Positions 42,270 to 51,344 are shown, counted from the first letter of the stretch. The stretch: 64,000 bases of DNA from Arthrobacter sunyaminii (GCF_018866305.1 NZ_CP076456.1:1302001-1366000), one strand, 5' to 3'. The notes: a model not told the origin generated them from the sequence alone. Translations and numbers: made by a program.

Positions 42270-43481
42270 TTACAAGACTCGGGTGCGGTGGCCCGGCTGC
42301 GACTTGGGGATGCGCATGGTAATCAGGGTGCCGGCGCCCGGGGCGGTGTCGATGACTAGCCCGTGATCCTCGCCGTATACCTGGCGCAGTCTGACGTCGA
42401 CGTTGCGCAGGCCAACGTGGTCGCCCTCAGCATGCCCGGCGAGGACGGACCGCAGATAATCGGGGTCCATGCCTACGCCGTTGTCTTCGACGGTAATGAC
42501 CGCCATGGCGCCTGCATCCGTGGCCGTGATCGTGATGTGTCCCTCGCCGTCGGCGGCTTCCAGCCCGTGGCGCACCGAATTCTCGACCAGCGGCTGCAGG
42601 GACAGGAAGGGGATGACGGTGCCGAGGACCTCCTGGCCGATCTGCAGGCTGATCTTCAGGCGTTCACCGAAACGGGCACGCTCCAGGAGCAGATAGCGGT
42701 CGATCGCCTGCAGCTCTTCGGCGACAGTGGTGAAGTTTCCGCTGCGCCGGAACGTATAGCGGGTGAAATCCGCGAACTCCACCACCAGCTCCCGCGCCCG
42801 CACCGGATCCGTGGTGATGTAGGAGGCAATCGCGTTGAGCGAGTTGTAGATAAAGTGCGGGCTGATTTGCGCCCGCAGCGCGCGCACCTCCGCCTCCATC
42901 AGCAGGGTGCGTGAGGTGTCCAGCTCTGCCAGCTCCATCTGGGCAGCCACCCAGCCGGCCACGTCGTTGGCGGCCCGGACCAGTCCGGCGCTTACAGCGG
43001 GCGCAAAAACGGCCAGCGTGCCCACGGTCTGCCGGTTTACCTGCAGCGGGCACAGCAGCAGCTGTCCGGTGTCGTCGTCGAACCCCAGCGTGCGCAGTGA
43101 TGCGCCGCGGAAGACCCGGGTGCGGCCGCTCTCCAGCACCGCGGCGGAGGCTGCCAGCAGCCGGGCGCGTGGGGCAGGGCCGTCCGGCAATGTTCCCTCC
43201 CAAGCCAGGACGGCAGTCGCGTCGGCAAGGATCAGCGTGTCGCAGCCCAGCAGTGCGCGCAGGTGCCGGGCGGCCTTGCCGGCGCCGGAGGCCGTGAGTC
43301 CGGTACGCAGATGGCGCGAGGCAAGGGTGGCGGTGTGGAGCGCGGCATAGGCGGCCCGTTCAGTATCAGAGCCGAGGTCCCGCTGCGAGCGGCTGAGGCG
43401 GTAGCCCAGCGCAGCGATGGCCGCCACCGTGAGCACTGCGAAGGCGCAGATCACGGCGATATCGACGGCGGGGCTGAACAT
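42270..43481 (-). CDS. LytS-like sensor histidine kinase
   Basis: 403 residues. One N-terminal TM helix (about 6-27), a GAF-like region (about 45-180), then the His_kinase domain with H209 in QISPHFIYNSLNAI, and HATPase_c with VENSVRHGLE and VEDNGVGMD. The multi-TM 5TM-5TMR sensor of classical LytS is absent, so sensing is by the GAF-like domain or via the symporter. The start ATG 43481 follows AAAGGGC; the frame runs on upstream without features. Confidence 0.9.
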   Translation of the reverse strand: MFSPAVDIAVICAFAVLTVAAIAALGYRLSRSQRDLGSDTERAAYAALHTATLASRHLRTGLTASGAGKAARHLRALLGCDTLILADATAVLAWEGTLPDGPAPRARLLAASAAVLESGRTRVFRGASLRTLGFDDDTGQLLLCPLQVNRQTVGTLAVFAPAVSAGLVRAANDVAGWVAAQMELAELDTSRTLLMEAEVRALRAQISPHFIYNSLNAIASYITTDPVRARELVVEFADFTRYTFRRSGNFTTVAEELQAIDRYLLLERARFGERLKISLQIGQEVLGTVIPFLSLQPLVENSVRHGLEAADGEGHITITATDAGAMAVITVEDNGVGMDPDYLRSVLAGHAEGDHVGLRNVDVRLRQVYGEDHGLVIDTAPGAGTLITMRIPKSQPGHRTRVL

Positions 43482-43610
43482 GCCCTTTAGCCTAGCCGCC
43501 GGCGCCGGCAGCACCGCTCGCCGCGGCAGGCCGGACCGCTTACCGCAGGGGAATGACCGTTCAGCGAGGCAACGCCGGAGAATCTGGTGCACCGGCGCCA
43601 TTCGTAGCAG

Positions 43611-43626
43611 GGTGATGCTGATCACA
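43611..43626. promoter_or_regulatory. CRP/GlxR-type site before the DUF485-actP operon
   Basis: GGTGATGCTGATCACA matches TGTGA-N6-TCACA at 9 of 10 defined positions. It lies 78 bases above the DUF485 start and in the region shared with the divergent kinase operon. GlxR, the CRP homologue of corynebacteria, controls acetate genes (established); the regulator gene is not in this window. Confidence 0.6.
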
Positions 43627-43703
43627 ATTTGTACGTGCGTGCTGTCCGGAGCCGGTTGTCCCAAGGGACGGTTGCCGGGACGTGCCCAACTCAAGGAGGA
43701 GCG

Positions 43704-44075
43704 ATGGCAAAACAGCAACCCGCCGGATCCGGTGCCCATGCGGCGCCGGTCGATTTCACGGAGGTTCAAAAATCTCCGGAGCTGCAGGAGCTGCGCAAGC
43801 GGCAGCGCAGTTTCATTTTCCCGATGGCCGTGGTCTTCCTGCTCTGGTACTTCGCGTACGTGCTGCTGGCGGATTACGCCCACGACTTCATGTCCACCCA
43901 GGTCTGGGGCAACATCAACATCGGGCTGATCCTGGGCCTGCTGCAGTTCGTCACAACCTTCGGCATCACCATGTGGTACGTCAGCTACGCCAACCGCCGG
44001 ATGGACCCCATTGCTGCGGACCTGCGCGAAAAACTTGAGGCCAAGGGCGTCCGCCGTCCGGAGGAGACCAAATGA
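43704..44075 (+). CDS. DUF485 membrane protein
   Basis: 123 residues with two TM helices (about 35-57 and 70-92). The DUF485 pattern LRKRQRSFIFPMAVVFLLWYFAYVLLADYA...GLLQFVTTFGITMWYVSYAN is clear. DUF485 (YjcH in E. coli) is co-encoded with ActP acetate permease, as here: the ATG of the symporter overlaps this stop by four bases. Very strong RBS AAGGAGGA. Confidence 0.92.
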   Translation: MAKQQPAGSGAHAAPVDFTEVQKSPELQELRKRQRSFIFPMAVVFLLWYFAYVLLADYAHDFMSTQVWGNINIGLILGLLQFVTTFGITMWYVSYANRRMDPIAADLREKLEAKGVRRPEETK

Positions 44076-45697
44076 GCACGGTGAACATCATGGCGGCCGA
44101 GGTGTCCGCCGAGGCCGTCCGGGAAACCGGCTGGCTGAATATGCTGATCTTCGGCCTGTTTGTGGCAGTGACGCTCATTGTCGTGCTGCGGGCCAGCCGC
44201 AACAACAAAACTGCGGCCGATTACTATGCTGCAGGCCGGTCCTTCACCGGACCGCAGAACGGCACTGCCATTGCCGGCGACTACCTGTCGGCGGCGTCCT
44301 TCCTGGGCATCGTGGGAGCCATCGCCATCAACGGCTATGACGGCTTCCTCTACTCCATCGGTTTCCTGGTGGCCTGGCTGGTGGCACTGCTCCTGGTGGC
44401 CGAAATGCTCCGCAACACCGGCAAGTTCACCATGGCCGACGTGCTGTCCTTCCGCCTGAAGCAGCGCCCGGTCCGGATTGCTGCGGCCATCACCACGCTC
44501 GCCGTCTGTTTCTTCTACCTGCTGGCCCAGATGGCCGGCGCCGGCGGGCTGGTCTCCCTGCTGATGGGCATCGACTCGAAGATCGGCCAGTCCCTGGTCA
44601 TCACCGTGGTTGGCGCCCTGATGATCATCTACGTACTGATCGGCGGCATGAAGGGCACCACCTGGGTGCAGATCATCAAGGCCTGCCTGCTCATTGCCGG
44701 CGCCGGCATCATGACCATCTGGGTCCTGGCGATCAATGGTTTCAACCTGTCCGAACTGCTCGGTTCCGCAGTGGAAATGTCCGGCAACCCGGAGCTCCTG
44801 AACCCGGGCCTGCAGTACGGCAAGACCGGCACCACCCGCCTGGACTTCGTGTCCCTGGGCATGGCCCTGGTGCTGGGAACTGCCGCCCTGCCGCACGTGC
44901 TGATGCGTTTCTACACAGTGCCCACGGCCAAGGAAGCCCGCCGCTCCGTGGTGTGGGCCATCTGGCTGATCGGCATCTTCTACCTGTTCACCCTGATCCT
45001 GGGCTACGGTGCCGCTGCGCTGATCCCGGCCGAGACCATCACCTCCGCTCCCGGCGGCGTGAACTCTGCGGCCCCGCTGCTGGCGTTCGCCCTCGGCGGC
45101 CCGGTGCTGCTGGGACTGATCTCCGCAGTGGCCTTCGCGACCATCCTGGCTGTGGTGGCCGGGCTCACCATCACGGCGGCGGCATCCTTTGCCCATGACA
45201 TTTACGCCAACGTCATCCGCAAGGGCAAAGTGGACGCGGACGGCGAGGTTAAGGTTGCCCGCCGCACGGTGCTGGTGATCGGCGTGGTCTCCATCCTCGG
45301 CGGCATCGGCGCCCAGGGGCAGAACGTTGCCTTCCTGGTGGCCCTGGCCTTCGCCGTGGCGGCCAGCGCCAACCTGCCCACCATCCTGTACTCGCTCTAC
45401 TGGCGCCGCTTCAACACCCAGGGCGCCATCTGGAGCATGTACGGCGGGCTGATCTCGGCCATTGTGCTGATCATTCTGTCGCCGGTCTTCTCCGGTGCCG
45501 AGACATCCATGGTTTCGGGGATCGACATCTCCATCTTCCCGTTGAACAACCCGGGACTGGTTTCCATCCCGCTGGCCTTCTTCCTTGGCTGGCTCGGAAC
45601 TGTCCTGGGCAAGGACGACGAGTCGCCGCAGAAGCAGGCGGAAATGGAAGTCCGCTCGCTGACCGGCGTCGGCGCGGAAAAGGCAGTGGACCACTAA
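44072..45697 (+). CDS. actP: Cation/acetate symporter
   Basis: 541 residues, 13 or 14 TM helices, SSS family. ActP features: NGTAIAGDYLSAASFLGIVGAIAINGYDGFLYSIGF, MKGTTWVQIIKACLLIAGA, and ALPHVLMRFYTVPTAKEARRSV. Preceded by DUF485 in the ActP arrangement. Predicted to import acetate or a similar short-chain acid with sodium. A perfect terminator ends the unit. Confidence 0.92.
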   Translation: MSTVNIMAAEVSAEAVRETGWLNMLIFGLFVAVTLIVVLRASRNNKTAADYYAAGRSFTGPQNGTAIAGDYLSAASFLGIVGAIAINGYDGFLYSIGFLVAWLVALLLVAEMLRNTGKFTMADVLSFRLKQRPVRIAAAITTLAVCFFYLLAQMAGAGGLVSLLMGIDSKIGQSLVITVVGALMIIYVLIGGMKGTTWVQIIKACLLIAGAGIMTIWVLAINGFNLSELLGSAVEMSGNPELLNPGLQYGKTGTTRLDFVSLGMALVLGTAALPHVLMRFYTVPTAKEARRSVVWAIWLIGIFYLFTLILGYGAAALIPAETITSAPGGVNSAAPLLAFALGGPVLLGLISAVAFATILAVVAGLTITAAASFAHDIYANVIRKGKVDADGEVKVARRTVLVIGVVSILGGIGAQGQNVAFLVALAFAVAASANLPTILYSLYWRRFNTQGAIWSMYGGLISAIVLIILSPVFSGAETSMVSGIDISIFPLNNPGLVSIPLAFFLGWLGTVLGKDDESPQKQAEMEVRSLTGVGAEKAVDH

Positions 45698-45726
45698 CCC
45701 GGTCCGGCCTCAAAACGTTGGGGGGG

Positions 45727-45766
45727 CACCCGGGTTCCGTACTTCGGTACGGAACCCGGGTGTTTT
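45727..45766. terminator. Rho-independent terminator after actP
   Basis: A perfect 16-bp stem (45727-45742 with 45747-45762) closed by TTCG and followed by TTTT; converging actP and the Lrp gene share it. Confidence 0.95.
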
Positions 45767-45770
45767 GGGT

Positions 45771-46244
45771 TCAGGCTCCGGCCTCGCCGCGCTCCAGAAG
45801 CGGCGACACCCGGAAGGGAATGAGTTCGCCCATGGCGAGGTTCGTGTCGCAGCGCTCGACGCCGGGGACGGCCAGGATCGCTTTGTTCACCCGGAACAGG
45901 TCCTCGGCATCTTCGGCCACCACCCGCAGCAGGATGTCTGCATCGCCCGTCAATCCGTGCGCTTCCACCACCTCGGGGATGCCGGCCAGCTGCGCCGTAA
46001 TCTCGGCGAGGCGCTGCTGCTGCACATGCACGTGAACAAAGGCCATCAGCGGATAGCCCAGGGCAGCCGGGCTGATCCGGCGCTCAAAGGACAGGAACAC
46101 CGACTTCTTTTCCAGCTGCGTCAGCCGCGCCTGGACGGTGTTGCGGGAGATGCCGAGGGCGGTGGCCAGCGCAACGACAGTGCGCCGGGGATCCTTTGCC
46201 ATCGCCAGAAGCAGTCGGGTGTCGGTACTGTCCAGCAGGCGCAT
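45771..46244 (-). CDS. Lrp/AsnC-family regulator, BkdR-like
   Basis: 157 residues. The N-terminal winged helix is MRLLDSTDTRLLLAMAKDPRRTVVALATALGISRNTVQARLTQLE; the C-terminal RAM ligand domain includes HVHVQQQRLAEI and EVVEAHGLTGDADILLRVVAED. It is divergent from the 2-oxoacid dehydrogenase operon, the usual arrangement for BkdR, which responds to branched-chain amino acids. Start at ATG 46244; a GTG six codons upstream (46262) is possible. Confidence 0.9.
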   Translation of the reverse strand: MRLLDSTDTRLLLAMAKDPRRTVVALATALGISRNTVQARLTQLEKKSVFLSFERRISPAALGYPLMAFVHVHVQQQRLAEITAQLAGIPEVVEAHGLTGDADILLRVVAEDAEDLFRVNKAILAVPGVERCDTNLAMGELIPFRVSPLLERGEAGA

Positions 46245-46327
46245 AGTGCGAAAGATTAGCACGGCCCGCCAGCGACTCGTAGGGCATAGTGCTCAGCAAT
46301 AGCGCTGATGGTTGTGCCACCTGATGA

Positions 46328-46345
46328 GTGTGAGTAGTGTCACAC
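46328..46345. promoter_or_regulatory. Perfect CRP/GlxR-type site before the 2-oxoacid dehydrogenase operon
   Basis: TGTGA (46329-46333), GTAGTG, TCACA (46340-46344) is an exact consensus match within an 18-bp palindrome. It lies 66 bases above the E1-alpha ATG and 84 bases above the Lrp start. Confidence 0.75.
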
Positions 46346-46410
46346 CTATCCGGGCAACGTCGCCCGGGCATCGGTTCGGTCCCGCCACCCCTGGGGCCCA
46401 ACACGGAAGG

Positions 46411-47592
46411 ATGCGTACCGACGTGTCTCTGCATACTCCTGTTCGACCCCCACATGATGCCGGCGCCACCGCGGCCGGCCCCTACGTCCAACTGGTTCGC
46501 CCCGACGGCTCCCGGACACCCTCCCCGTACGACCACTGGGTTTCCGATGTCGACGCCGATCAGCTGCGCAGCCTCTATGAGGACATGGTCGTCATCCGCC
46601 GGATCGACACGGAGGCCACAGCGCTCCAGCGCCAGGGCCAGCTGGGCCTCTGGCCGCCGCTGCTCGGCCAGGAAGCCGCCCAGATTGGCTCCGCACGCAC
46701 CCTTCGCCCCAGCGACTTCGTGTTTGGCAGCTACCGTGAAAACGGCGTTGCCTGGTGCCGCGGCGTGGACCCGGAATCGCTCATGCGTGTCTGGCGCGGC
46801 AATGCCGCCGCCGGCTGGGATCCCTTCAGCGTCAACATGGCTCCCACCCAGGTAATCATCGGTGCGCAGGCACTGCATGCCGCCGGTTACGGCATGGGCG
46901 TGGTTGCGGACGGAACGGACGACGCCGTCATCACCTACTTCGGTGACGGCGCCACCAGCCAGGGAGACGTGAACGAGGCTATGGTCTTCGCGGCCAGTTT
47001 CCACACGCCCGTCGTCTTCTTCTGCTCCAACAACCAGTGGGCCATCTCCGAGCCGGTGGGGCTGCAGGCACAGGTTCCGATCGCCAATCGTGCTCCGGGC
47101 TTCGGGATTCCCTCCGTCCGGGTGGACGGCAACGATGTCCTTGCCGTTATGGCGGTGACCCGTGAAGCCCTGGACCGGGCACGCACCGGCGGCGGCCCCA
47201 GCTTCATCGAAGCCGTGACTTACCGGATGGGTCCGCACACCACCGCCGACGACCCCACCCGGTACCGTGACGCCGCCGAGCTGGAGGAATGGCGTGCCAA
47301 AGATCCCATCAGCCGGATCGAGGCGCTGCTGCGGGCCGAAGGTCACTTCACCGACGATTTCGCGGCCTCTGTGGCCGCCACGGCTGATGCCGTCGCCGCC
47401 GAACTGCGCAGCTCCTGCATCAACATGCCCGCGCCTCCGGCGCTGGACATCTTTGCCCACGTTTACGCCGAGCCCAACTCCTGGCTGGAAACCCAGCGGG
47501 CGGACTACGAACGCTACCTCGCCCTGTACGGCGCGGAGGGGGACGGCGGCACCCCGGCCGGGCACGCCGGAGCGAACGGAGAATCAGCATGA
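46411..47592 (+). CDS. Branched-chain 2-oxoacid (or pyruvate) dehydrogenase E1 alpha
   Basis: 393 residues. The ThDP motif starts at YFGDGATSQGDVNEA and ends NNQWAIS; the phosphorylation-loop-like YRMGPHTTADDPTRYRD is conserved. E1 alpha and beta together decarboxylate 2-oxoacids and acylate the E2 lipoyl group. The PdhA-type and BkdA-type cannot be separated by eye; the divergent Lrp gene and nearby leucine operon favour the branched-chain role. GGAAGG directly abuts ATG 46411, which is too close, so GTG 46423 may be the true start. Confidence 0.88.
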   Translation: MRTDVSLHTPVRPPHDAGATAAGPYVQLVRPDGSRTPSPYDHWVSDVDADQLRSLYEDMVVIRRIDTEATALQRQGQLGLWPPLLGQEAAQIGSARTLRPSDFVFGSYRENGVAWCRGVDPESLMRVWRGNAAAGWDPFSVNMAPTQVIIGAQALHAAGYGMGVVADGTDDAVITYFGDGATSQGDVNEAMVFAASFHTPVVFFCSNNQWAISEPVGLQAQVPIANRAPGFGIPSVRVDGNDVLAVMAVTREALDRARTGGGPSFIEAVTYRMGPHTTADDPTRYRDAAELEEWRAKDPISRIEALLRAEGHFTDDFAASVAATADAVAAELRSSCINMPAPPALDIFAHVYAEPNSWLETQRADYERYLALYGAEGDGGTPAGHAGANGESA

Positions 47593-48626
47593 GCACCATG
47601 ACATTTGGCCGGGCCATCAATGCCGGCCTGCGCGCCGCCATGGAGGCCGATCCCAAGGTGGTCCTGATGGGTGAAGACATTGGCACCCTGGGCGGAGTCT
47701 TCCGCATCACCGACGGACTCAAGAAGGATTTCGGCGGACAGCGGGTGATCGACACACCGCTGGCGGAATCCGGGATCATGGGAACCGCCGTCGGACTGGC
47801 ATTCCGCGGCTACCGCCCAGTGGTGGAAATCCAGTTTGACGGGTTCATCTATCCGGCCTTCGACCAGATTGTCTGCCAGGTGGCCAAGATGCACTACCGC
47901 AGCCGCGGAACGGTCAACATGCCGCTGACCATCCGGGTGCCGTTTGGCGGCGGCATCGGTTCGCCCGAGCACCACTCGGAATCCCCGGAAGCCTATTTCA
48001 CCCACACCTCGGGCCTGCGCGTTGTCAGCGTGTCCAACCCCCAGGACGCCTACACCATGATCCAGCAGGCCATCGCCTCGAATGATCCGGTGCTGTACTT
48101 CGAACCCAAGCGCCGGTACCACGTCAAGGGCGAAGTCAATGAGACGCTCGACGGCGCAATGCCGCTGGGATCGGCACGCGTTGTTGCCCAGGGCACCGAC
48201 GTCACCCTGGTGACCTACGGTCCGCTGGTCATGACCGCTGTCGACGCGGCGGTGGCAGCCTCGGACGAGGGCGTTTCCGTGGAGGTCATCGACCTGAGGT
48301 CGCTGTCGCCGGTGGACTTCGCCACGGTGGAGGCATCCGTCCGCAAAACCGGGCGCCTTGTCATCACCCATGAGGCCGGCCAGTCCGGCGGCGTGGGTGC
48401 GGAGATCTCCGCCAGCATCACCGAGCGGTGCTTCGACTATCTTGAACACGCTCCCGTGCGGGTCACCGGCTTCGATGTTCCGTACCCGTCCTCCAAGCTG
48501 GAGCACCACCATCTGCCGGACCTGGACCGGATTCTGGACGGCGTGGACCGCGCCATGCGCCGGCCCAACTCGCAGAGTCCGTTCGGTGCTGCCGCCGCTC
48601 CCGCACTGGAAGGGGCCGGTCTGTGA
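47589..48626 (+). CDS. 2-oxoacid dehydrogenase E1 beta
   Basis: 345 residues, transketolase-like. It begins TMTFGRAINAGLRAAMEADPKVVLMGEDIG and has DTPLAESGIMGTAVGLAFRGYRPVVEIQF and the C-terminal VIDLRSLSPVDFATVEASVRKTGRLVI. Forms the alpha2beta2 E1. The ATG overlaps the E1 alpha stop by four bases, and its own stop overlaps the E2 GTG by four. Confidence 0.93.
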   Translation: MSTMTFGRAINAGLRAAMEADPKVVLMGEDIGTLGGVFRITDGLKKDFGGQRVIDTPLAESGIMGTAVGLAFRGYRPVVEIQFDGFIYPAFDQIVCQVAKMHYRSRGTVNMPLTIRVPFGGGIGSPEHHSESPEAYFTHTSGLRVVSVSNPQDAYTMIQQAIASNDPVLYFEPKRRYHVKGEVNETLDGAMPLGSARVVAQGTDVTLVTYGPLVMTAVDAAVAASDEGVSVEVIDLRSLSPVDFATVEASVRKTGRLVITHEAGQSGGVGAEISASITERCFDYLEHAPVRVTGFDVPYPSSKLEHHHLPDLDRILDGVDRAMRRPNSQSPFGAAAAPALEGAGL

Positions 48627-50110
48627 TCAAGGAATTTTTGCTGCCGGATTTGGGCGAAGGCCTCACCGAGTCTGAAATCGTCAGCTGGCACGTGGCCGTG
48701 GGCGACATCGTCACCCTGAATCAGGTCATTGCCGACGTCGAAACCGCCAAAGCCGTGGTGGAACTGCCCTCACCCTATGCCGGAAGGGTTGCCCAGCTGC
48801 ATGAACAGGCCGGCACCGTGGTGGAGGTGGGCGCACCCATTGTGTCCTTCGAGGTAGCGGGAACCGATACGGGCAACGGAGGCGATGCAGGCAGCAGGGC
48901 CGGTGCGTCAGGCGCAACAGCCGAGGGCACTGCTCCTGCGACGTTCTCCCCGGAGGAACCGCAAAAGCGTACGCCCAACCTCGTGGGTTACGGCGCCGTG
49001 CCCGAAAGGACCGGCAGGCCGGCCCGCCGGCGCTGGCTGACTGACGGCCAGGCGCAGGCTCCTGCGGCTGCTGCTTCAGCACCTGCGCCAGCGCCCGCTT
49101 CGCCGAACGCCGGCGCAGCGGAGCCGGACGTCGCGGCAGAGTCTTCAGTGTCACCGACAGCTGAACGTCCGAGGTCCACCCCTCCGGTGCGCAAACTCGC
49201 CCGGGACCTGGGGATTGACCTGGCCGACATCAGCGGAACGGGTCCCCACGGTCTGATCGTCCGCTCCGACGTCACCCGTGCGGCGGTAGAAGACGCAGCC
49301 GATGTAGCCGATGTGCTGGGGGATGCGACCCAGCCGAACGTTGGCGCCCGGCTGCTGCCGCCGTCGTCGGCTGACCCGGGTCCGGCGCCCGGGGCCGGAA
49401 CGTCCGGCGTACGCGAGGAACGGGTTCCCATTGCCGGGATGCGCAAACACACTGCTGCGGCCATGGTTGCCAGTGCCTTCACCGCTCCGCATGTGACCGT
49501 CTTCCTGACCGTTGATGTCACCGAGTCGATGGAGCTGCTGGCACGGCTTCGCGGGCAGGAGACGTTTGAGGGCGTCAAGCTGACCCCGTTGACACTGGCG
49601 GCAAAAGCCGTGTGCCTGGCGCTTCAGCGGCATCCGTCGCTGAATTCGCGGTGGGATGAGGCTGCCCGCGACATCGTGCAGTACCGGTACGTGAACCTCG
49701 GGATCGCGGCGGCCACGCCGCGCGGACTGATGGTTCCCAACGTCAAGGATGCCCAGGCACTGGGGCTGCGTGAGCTGGCCGCTGCACTGGGAACGCTGGC
49801 GCAGACCGCGAGGGCCGGCAAAACGACGCCGGCGGACCTTTCCGGCGGAACGTTCTCGATTTCCAATGTGGGGGTTTTCGGCATTGATGCCGGTACGCCC
49901 ATCCTCAATCCCGGGGAGGCTGGCATTTTGGCGCTCGGCGCCGTCCGCCAGCAGCCCTGGGTGCATGACGGCGCGCTCGCAGTGCGCCAGGTCATGACCC
50001 TCAGCCTGTCCTTTGACCACCGGCTGGTGGACGGAGAACAGGGTGCCCGCTTCCTGAGTGATGTGGGAGCGGTGCTGGAGGAACCGGCGATGGCGCTTGC
50101 GCTGATGTAG
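48623..50110 (+). CDS. 2-oxoacid dehydrogenase E2 (dihydrolipoamide acyltransferase)
   Basis: 495 residues. One lipoyl domain (about 1-76) with K43 in DVETAKAVVELPS; an Ala/Pro-rich linker (about 80-180); a peripheral-subunit-binding domain (RKLARDLGIDLADISGTGPHGLIVRSDV); and the catalytic domain ending in SFDHRLVDGEQGARFL with the active-site His. Transfers acyl groups to CoA. GTG start. E3 is not encoded here and must come from another locus. Confidence 0.93.
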   Translation: MIKEFLLPDLGEGLTESEIVSWHVAVGDIVTLNQVIADVETAKAVVELPSPYAGRVAQLHEQAGTVVEVGAPIVSFEVAGTDTGNGGDAGSRAGASGATAEGTAPATFSPEEPQKRTPNLVGYGAVPERTGRPARRRWLTDGQAQAPAAAASAPAPAPASPNAGAAEPDVAAESSVSPTAERPRSTPPVRKLARDLGIDLADISGTGPHGLIVRSDVTRAAVEDAADVADVLGDATQPNVGARLLPPSSADPGPAPGAGTSGVREERVPIAGMRKHTAAAMVASAFTAPHVTVFLTVDVTESMELLARLRGQETFEGVKLTPLTLAAKAVCLALQRHPSLNSRWDEAARDIVQYRYVNLGIAAATPRGLMVPNVKDAQALGLRELAAALGTLAQTARAGKTTPADLSGGTFSISNVGVFGIDAGTPILNPGEAGILALGAVRQQPWVHDGALAVRQVMTLSLSFDHRLVDGEQGARFLSDVGAVLEEPAMALALM

Positions 50111-50123
50111 CTCCGCAGGACAG

Positions 50124-50166
50124 CAGAAACCCGCAGCCCCTGGCAGGGGCTGCGGGTTTCTGTTTG
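50124..50166. terminator. Terminator after the E2 gene
   Basis: CAGAAACCCGCAGCCCC (50124-50140) with GGGGCTGCGGGTTTCTG (50146-50162) and TTTGG; it lies between converging genes and serves both. Confidence 0.9.
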
Positions 50167-50182
50167 GTTGTTGCCGGTGCGG

Positions 50183-50650
50183 CTAGCGCAGTTCGAGCTC
50201 GAGTTCGCGCACCACGGCGCCGCGGGCATTGGAGAAACCCTGGGCCTCGCCCACCACGGTGAAGCCGTACTTTTCCAGGATGGCGATGGAGCCGGCGTTG
50301 TCCGCAACAGCCCGGGCCCGGATGGGCCGCTCCGAGAATTCCTCGAGGAACTGCCCAACAGCCTTGGTGGTGATGCCCTGGCCCCAACGGTCGGTGTCAA
50401 TCCAATAGCTGATCTCCGGGACGCCGCCGTCGCGGTAGGCCATGATGCCGCCAACCACGTCACCGTCGGCCACGATGGTGCGGACTGTCACGCTGGGATC
50501 GTTCAGGATGGTCTGCCAGTGGTGGTCAAACACACCGCGGTCCGACGGATTCTTGGCGGCGAACGCTGCCATATGGTTTGCACTTGGGTCCAGCTGATGG
50601 GAGAAGAATTCATCCAGGTCGGCGGGAACTACGGCACGAAGCTCAATCAC
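50183..50650 (-). CDS. GNAT-family acetyltransferase (RimJ-like)
   Basis: 155 residues from GTG 50650, which gives the common family start VIELRAVVPADLDEFF. GNAT features are IDTDRWGQGITTKAVGQFLEEF (acetyl-CoA loop) and ARAVADNAGSIAILEKYGF. Substrate unknown. An ATG at 50695 would add 15 residues and overlap the end of the TetR gene by eight bases. Confidence 0.85.
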   Translation of the reverse strand: MIELRAVVPADLDEFFSHQLDPSANHMAAFAAKNPSDRGVFDHHWQTILNDPSVTVRTIVADGDVVGGIMAYRDGGVPEISYWIDTDRWGQGITTKAVGQFLEEFSERPIRARAVADNAGSIAILEKYGFTVVGEAQGFSNARGAVVRELELELR

Positions 50651-50687
50651 AGCAGGTCTTTCTGCTCGAGGGGTTTGAATCAGACTA

Positions 50688-51344
50688 CTAGGCATTCAGG
50701 GCGGCCCAAGCCATTGTTTCGAGGAGTGAACGAAGCCGCAGCGTCTCCCGGGGCTTCATCTTGTCGTGCAGGGTATGCGAGGTGGAGTTGATCAGTCCGA
50801 AGACCGCCTGGGCCCGGTGCCGCAGCAGCGGAAGGCCGCAGTCGGGGTGCAGGGCGGACAGTGCGTCAACCCACACCTCCACGTACTGGCGCTGGAGGGA
50901 CCGCACCGTGCGTTCATCCTCGGCGGGCAGGCTGTTGAGGTCCCGGTCCTGGACCCGGATCACGTTGGCCTGTCGCAGGGCGAAGTCCACCTGGAATTCC
51001 ACCAGTCCCCGCAATGCCGCTTCAGCGGTGGCGGACTCGGCCATGACAGCTTTCCCGCCCTCCAGGAGGTCCTCGCTCACTCCCACGAGCAAGGCGGACA
51101 GAACAGCGGGTTTGCCGCTGAAATGCCGGTACACGGCCGGGCCGCTGACACCGGCGGCTGCACCGAGTTCTTCAATGGAAACTCCGTTGTAGCCGCGTTC
51201 AGCGAAAAGCGAGGCAGCGGCCTCAAGCATGGCTGCCCTGCGGGATGCCTTGGCGAGGCTGCGTCCGGTGGTTCGGGCGGCGGACACAGGTTTTCCGTGT
51301 TTCGAAGGAGCTGCTGGGGTTGTTCCTTCTTTGGCTGCGTTCAT
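50688..51344 (-). CDS. TetR-family regulator of the leucine-catabolism operon
   Basis: 218 residues: a basic, disordered N-terminus (about 1-32), the TetR HTH (FAERGYNGVSIEELGAAAGVSGPAVYRHF, about 47-75) and an alpha-helical ligand domain. It is divergent from the carboxylase operon, with two GTTA-N8-TAAC dyads between, so it very probably represses both directions, with an acyl-CoA as likely effector (inference). RBS GGAAAGG before the ATG. Confidence 0.9.
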   Translation of the reverse strand: MNAAKEGTTPAAPSKHGKPVSAARTTGRSLAKASRRAAMLEAAASLFAERGYNGVSIEELGAAAGVSGPAVYRHFSGKPAVLSALLVGVSEDLLEGGKAVMAESATAEAALRGLVEFQVDFALRQANVIRVQDRDLNSLPAEDERTVRSLQRQYVEVWVDALSALHPDCGLPLLRHRAQAVFGLINSTSHTLHDKMKPRETLRLRSLLETMAWAALNA

